Assembly (NCBI GenBank): GCA_025928415.1
Contig: JAICJK010000016.1
Coordinates: 1-15,053 of the forward strand
Direction: 5' to 3'
DNA length: 15,053 nucleotides
Source of the DNA: Solirubrobacteraceae bacterium
Lineage (GTDB): Bacteria > Actinomycetota > Thermoleophilia > Solirubrobacterales > Solirubrobacteraceae
The position numbers and the translations under genes were made by a program. Within the stretch, counting starts at the first letter, position 1, and each line of letters begins with the position of its first letter. This document shows positions 13,597 to 15,053 of the stretch, piece after piece. Under the pieces are notes generated by a model, which was not told where the DNA came from, did no database searches, and saw only the letters and a list, made by a program, of their open reading frames with translations.

Positions 13597-14671
13597 GCTG
13601 GGCGGCCAGCCCCTGCGCGCGCATCGCCCGGCGGTAGGCCACGGCCACCGCGTCGAACTTGAGGTGCATCTCGTCGGCGAGGTCGAACGGCACGCGGTCG
13701 GGACGCTGGGACTCGACGACCCGGCGGTCCTGCTCGAAGATCGTGTCCTCGAAGTCCTGCAGGACCTTGTCGGGCTGCTCGTGGTCGTAGTTGCGGCCGA
13801 TCACGACGTACCCGATGCAGGTGTCGGCGGCGACCGGCTGTGACGCGAAGAAGTAGACCATCCCGCGCTCGCCGCCCCACCCGAGCCGCAGCACGATCGT
13901 GTAGGGAAGGTGGAGCTGGTAGCGGCTGCGGCGCTCGGGCGCCTGCGTCTCCTCGTTGGCGAACACGGGGAACTCGTCGCTGTTGGGCGCCTCGGGGCGC
14001 ACGACGTCGTAGCGCAGCACGTGCCCGTCGGTCTCGACGGTGTGCTTGGGGACGACGGGCCGGCTCGGGTCGCCGAGCAGCCCCGGGTGCACCCACGGGA
14101 AGTGGCCGAAGTCGGTGAAGTTCTCGACCTGGCGCGAGGCGTCCGAGGCCCACTGGTACGGCCCGGTCCTGACCACCGTCCACTCGGACGACTCGAGCTC
14201 GGGGATCTCGGGCAACGGCCACCGGGCCTCGGCCATCGCGACCCACAGCAGCCCGTAGCGCTCCTGGCACGCGAAGGCCTCGACGCGCGCCTTCCCCGGC
14301 ACGCGCGTGGGGTCGGCGAGCTGCGGGATCGCCTTGCAGCGGCCGTCGGTGCCGTAACGCCACCCGTGGTAGGGGCACATGAGCTGGTCGCCGACGACGC
14401 GCCCGAGCGACAGGGCGGTGCCGCGGTGGATGCAGAGGTCGACGAGCGCGTGGGGGGCGCCCGCGGAGTCGCGCCACAGGACGAGCGCCTCGCCGAGCAG
14501 CCGGACGCGCAGCGGCTCGGTCCCGAGCTCGTGCGCGTAGGCGACCGGGTGCCAGCACTGCCGGAGCGCCTCGAGGTCCGGGATCGCGGCGGGAGCCTCC
14601 CCGGCGCCCGCGTCCGGGGCGCCGGCGTGACCGGTGGCGGTGGTGGTGGCGGTGGTGATGGCGGCGTGCAT
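13586..14671 (-). CDS. Rieske non-heme iron oxygenase, alpha-subunit type
   Basis: This 361-residue protein has a Rieske [2Fe-2S] domain (C80-x-H82 and C99-x2-H102). The mononuclear iron site has D187, H190 and H195 in ENFTDFGHFPWVH, with D315 in EQDRRVVESQRP as the likely third ligand. This layout matches VanA/phthalate-type oxygenases that demethylate or hydroxylate aromatic or N-alkyl substrates using electrons from a separate reductase, which is not in the window. The N-terminal 30 residues are a Thr/Ala/Gly-rich low-complexity tail with a 12-bp tandem repeat; the conserved core starts at about residue 36. The ATG at 14671 has AGGAG nine bases upstream. It is first in a series with the FCD regulator. 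The substrate is unknown. Confidence 0.92.
   Translation of the reverse strand: MHAAITTATTTATGHAGAPDAGAGEAPAAIPDLEALRQCWHPVAYAHELGTEPLRVRLLGEALVLWRDSAGAPHALVDLCIHRGTALSLGRVVGDQLMCPYHGWRYGTDGRCKAIPQLADPTRVPGKARVEAFACQERYGLLWVAMAEARWPLPEIPELESSEWTVVRTGPYQWASDASRQVENFTDFGHFPWVHPGLLGDPSRPVVPKHTVETDGHVLRYDVVRPEAPNSDEFPVFANEETQAPERRSRYQLHLPYTIVLRLGWGGERGMVYFFASQPVAADTCIGYVVIGRNYDHEQPDKVLQDFEDTIFEQDRRVVESQRPDRVPFDLADEMHLKFDAVAVAYRRAMRAQGLAAQRAA
14633..14656 (+). repeat. Perfect 12-bp tandem duplication in the Rieske N-terminus
   Basis: GGTGGCGGTGGT occurs twice in succession (14633-14644 and 14645-14656). On the coding strand it encodes the Thr-Thr-Ala-Thr-type stretch after the start. Confidence 0.85.
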
Positions 14672-14680
14672 CGGAGAGGG

Positions 14681-14685
14681 CTCCT
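14681..14685 (-). promoter_or_regulatory. Shine-Dalgarno of the Rieske oxygenase gene
   Basis: AGGAG on the minus strand (14685 to 14681) is 9 bases before the ATG at 14671. This fixes the start and shows this gene has a normal leader, unlike several others here. Confidence 0.75.
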
Positions 14686-14703
14686 GACCGGAGGGGTTCG
14701 ACG

Positions 14704-14733
14704 ATGGTATGTAAGGTACTACCGAGCTGTCAA
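14704..14733 (-). promoter_or_regulatory. Promoter of the Rieske-gntR operon
   Basis: Minus strand: TTGACA (14733 to 14728), an 18-base spacer, TACCAT (14709 to 14704). Transcription would start near 14697, leaving a leader of about 26 bases with the AGGAG site. The -35 box overlaps the TGA of the upstream regulator gene. Confidence 0.6.
14715..14723. promoter_or_regulatory. Candidate GntR/FCD operator in the Rieske promoter spacer
   Basis: GGTACTACC has arms GGTA and TACC around one base, fitting the GT-N3-AC core common in FCD-type GntR operators. It lies between the -35 and -10 boxes. Either neighbouring FCD regulator could bind it. Confidence 0.5.
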
Positions 14734-15053
14734 CGCCCGGGAGGGAGAGCCGCGGGGTCGTTGGCGCGCCGCCCGGCGAGGACGGCCGACCAGGCGCGCC
14801 GGGTCGAGGACAGGTGGTCGCGCACGGCCCGCTCGGTCGCCTCGCGCGAGCCGCCGGCCACCGCCTCCAGGACCGCATCCTGCCGCGCGGCGAGCTCGGC
14901 GCCGTACCCGGCCGCGGCCGCGAGCAGGAGCCCGTAGAGGCCCGCGTAGTCGCGCAGCCCCGTCAGCATCTCCAGCGCGGGAGCGTTCCCGGCGGCGCGC
15001 ACCAGCCCGAGGTAGACCTCCCCGTCGTGCTCGGCCCAGCCGCGCAGGTCGCC
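14730..15053 (-). CDS. GntR-family FCD regulator, N-terminus outside window
   Basis: The last 107 residues of an FCD ligand domain are visible; the DNA-binding half is beyond the right edge. The sequence aligns with the end of the 12934-13596 regulator (shared LEAVAGGSREA / RDHLSSTRRAW-type ends), so the two are paralogues. Metal-site differences are clear: the DRSFH motif is replaced by DGEVY, and the GHGAILDAV His by Gln in RQDAVLEAV. Only the last His of RDHL remains. It probably senses a ligand without the usual metal. Its stop overlaps the -35 box of the Rieske promoter and, being directly upstream, it could control that operon. A C-terminal tail of about 15 residues is Gly/Pro/Arg-rich. 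Confidence 0.85.
   Translation of the reverse strand, partial: GDLRGWAEHDGEVYLGLVRAAGNAPALEMLTGLRDYAGLYGLLLAAAAGYGAELAARQDAVLEAVAGGSREATERAVRDHLSSTRRAWSAVLAGRRANDPAALPPGR

Noticed and set aside
12277..14671. rpiA as a functional member of a Rieske catabolic pathway
   Set aside because: rpiA is a housekeeping pentose phosphate gene with its own candidate promoter; adjacency alone does not support a shared pathway.
1..15053. tRNA, rRNA, CRISPR, IS elements, riboswitches
   Set aside because: No cloverleaf, rRNA-like sequence, spaced repeat array, transposase or recognisable aptamer was seen by eye; a covariance-model search would be needed to exclude small RNAs.

Overview
This window comes from a very GC-rich bacterial chromosome (about three quarters G+C by eye). 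The dense packing of short operons, GTG starts, several apparently leaderless promoters and an RsbW/RsbA-type anti-sigma module point to an Actinomycetota. The gene content resembles soil Thermoleophilia/Solirubrobacterales, but that placement is inference from general resemblance only. No rRNA, tRNA, CRISPR array, intact insertion sequence or prophage was seen, and no gene-free stretch exceeds about 150 bases.

Layout, left to right. Positions 1-1259 (-): a small Cys/His zinc-binding-type protein followed by an aconitase-family hydratase that runs off the left edge. Positions 1315-3048 (+): a long-form (VLCAD-like) acyl-CoA dehydrogenase. It converges on the next block, and a strong hairpin (3045-3073) contains both stop codons. 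Positions 3070-5513 (-): an operon reading class II aldolase -> PfkB sugar kinase (ATGA overlap) -> GT-A glycosyltransferase-like protein. Positions 5514-5661: a divergent intergenic region with a long hairpin, then a small uncharacterised gene (5662-6006, +).

Positions 5952-9329: a HutC/UTRA-type GntR regulator (-) divergent from a dimethylglycine/sarcosine dehydrogenase-type FAD/GcvT fusion enzyme (+). Their shared 81-bp intergenic region holds two outward-facing TTGACA -35 boxes forming one inverted repeat. Two identical 14-bp operator-like sites are present, one in the gntR promoter spacer and one over the dehydrogenase start codon. Right after the dehydrogenase lies a fossil vapBC toxin-antitoxin locus (9336-9575), in which the middle of the antitoxin is joined to the C-terminal half of the toxin.

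Positions 9603-12267: a partner-switching/stress-signalling block. A MEDS-domain plus HATPase (RsbA-like) gene (-) is divergent from a cupin -> RsbW-like kinase -> hotdog thioesterase -> small membrane protein series (+). Positions 12277-15053 (-): a Rieske oxygenase -> FCD-type GntR -> ribose-5-phosphate isomerase A series, preceded by a second, truncated-by-window FCD-type GntR. The Rieske promoter is readable: its -35 box overlaps the stop codon of the upstream regulator, and a GGTA-N-TACC palindrome lies in the spacer.

The common theme is catabolism under local GntR-family control: acyl-CoA, methylated amines, a phosphorylated sugar and an aromatic or N-alkyl substrate for the Rieske enzyme. 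A stress-type anti-sigma module is set in the middle. The observations most worth a second look are the doubly regulated gntR/dehydrogenase intergenic region, the repeated -10/N6/start (leaderless) architecture, the collapsed vapBC fossil, the Cys-to-Ser change at the expected Fe-S ligand of the aconitase, and the two flanking FCD regulators, one of which lacks metal-ligand histidines.
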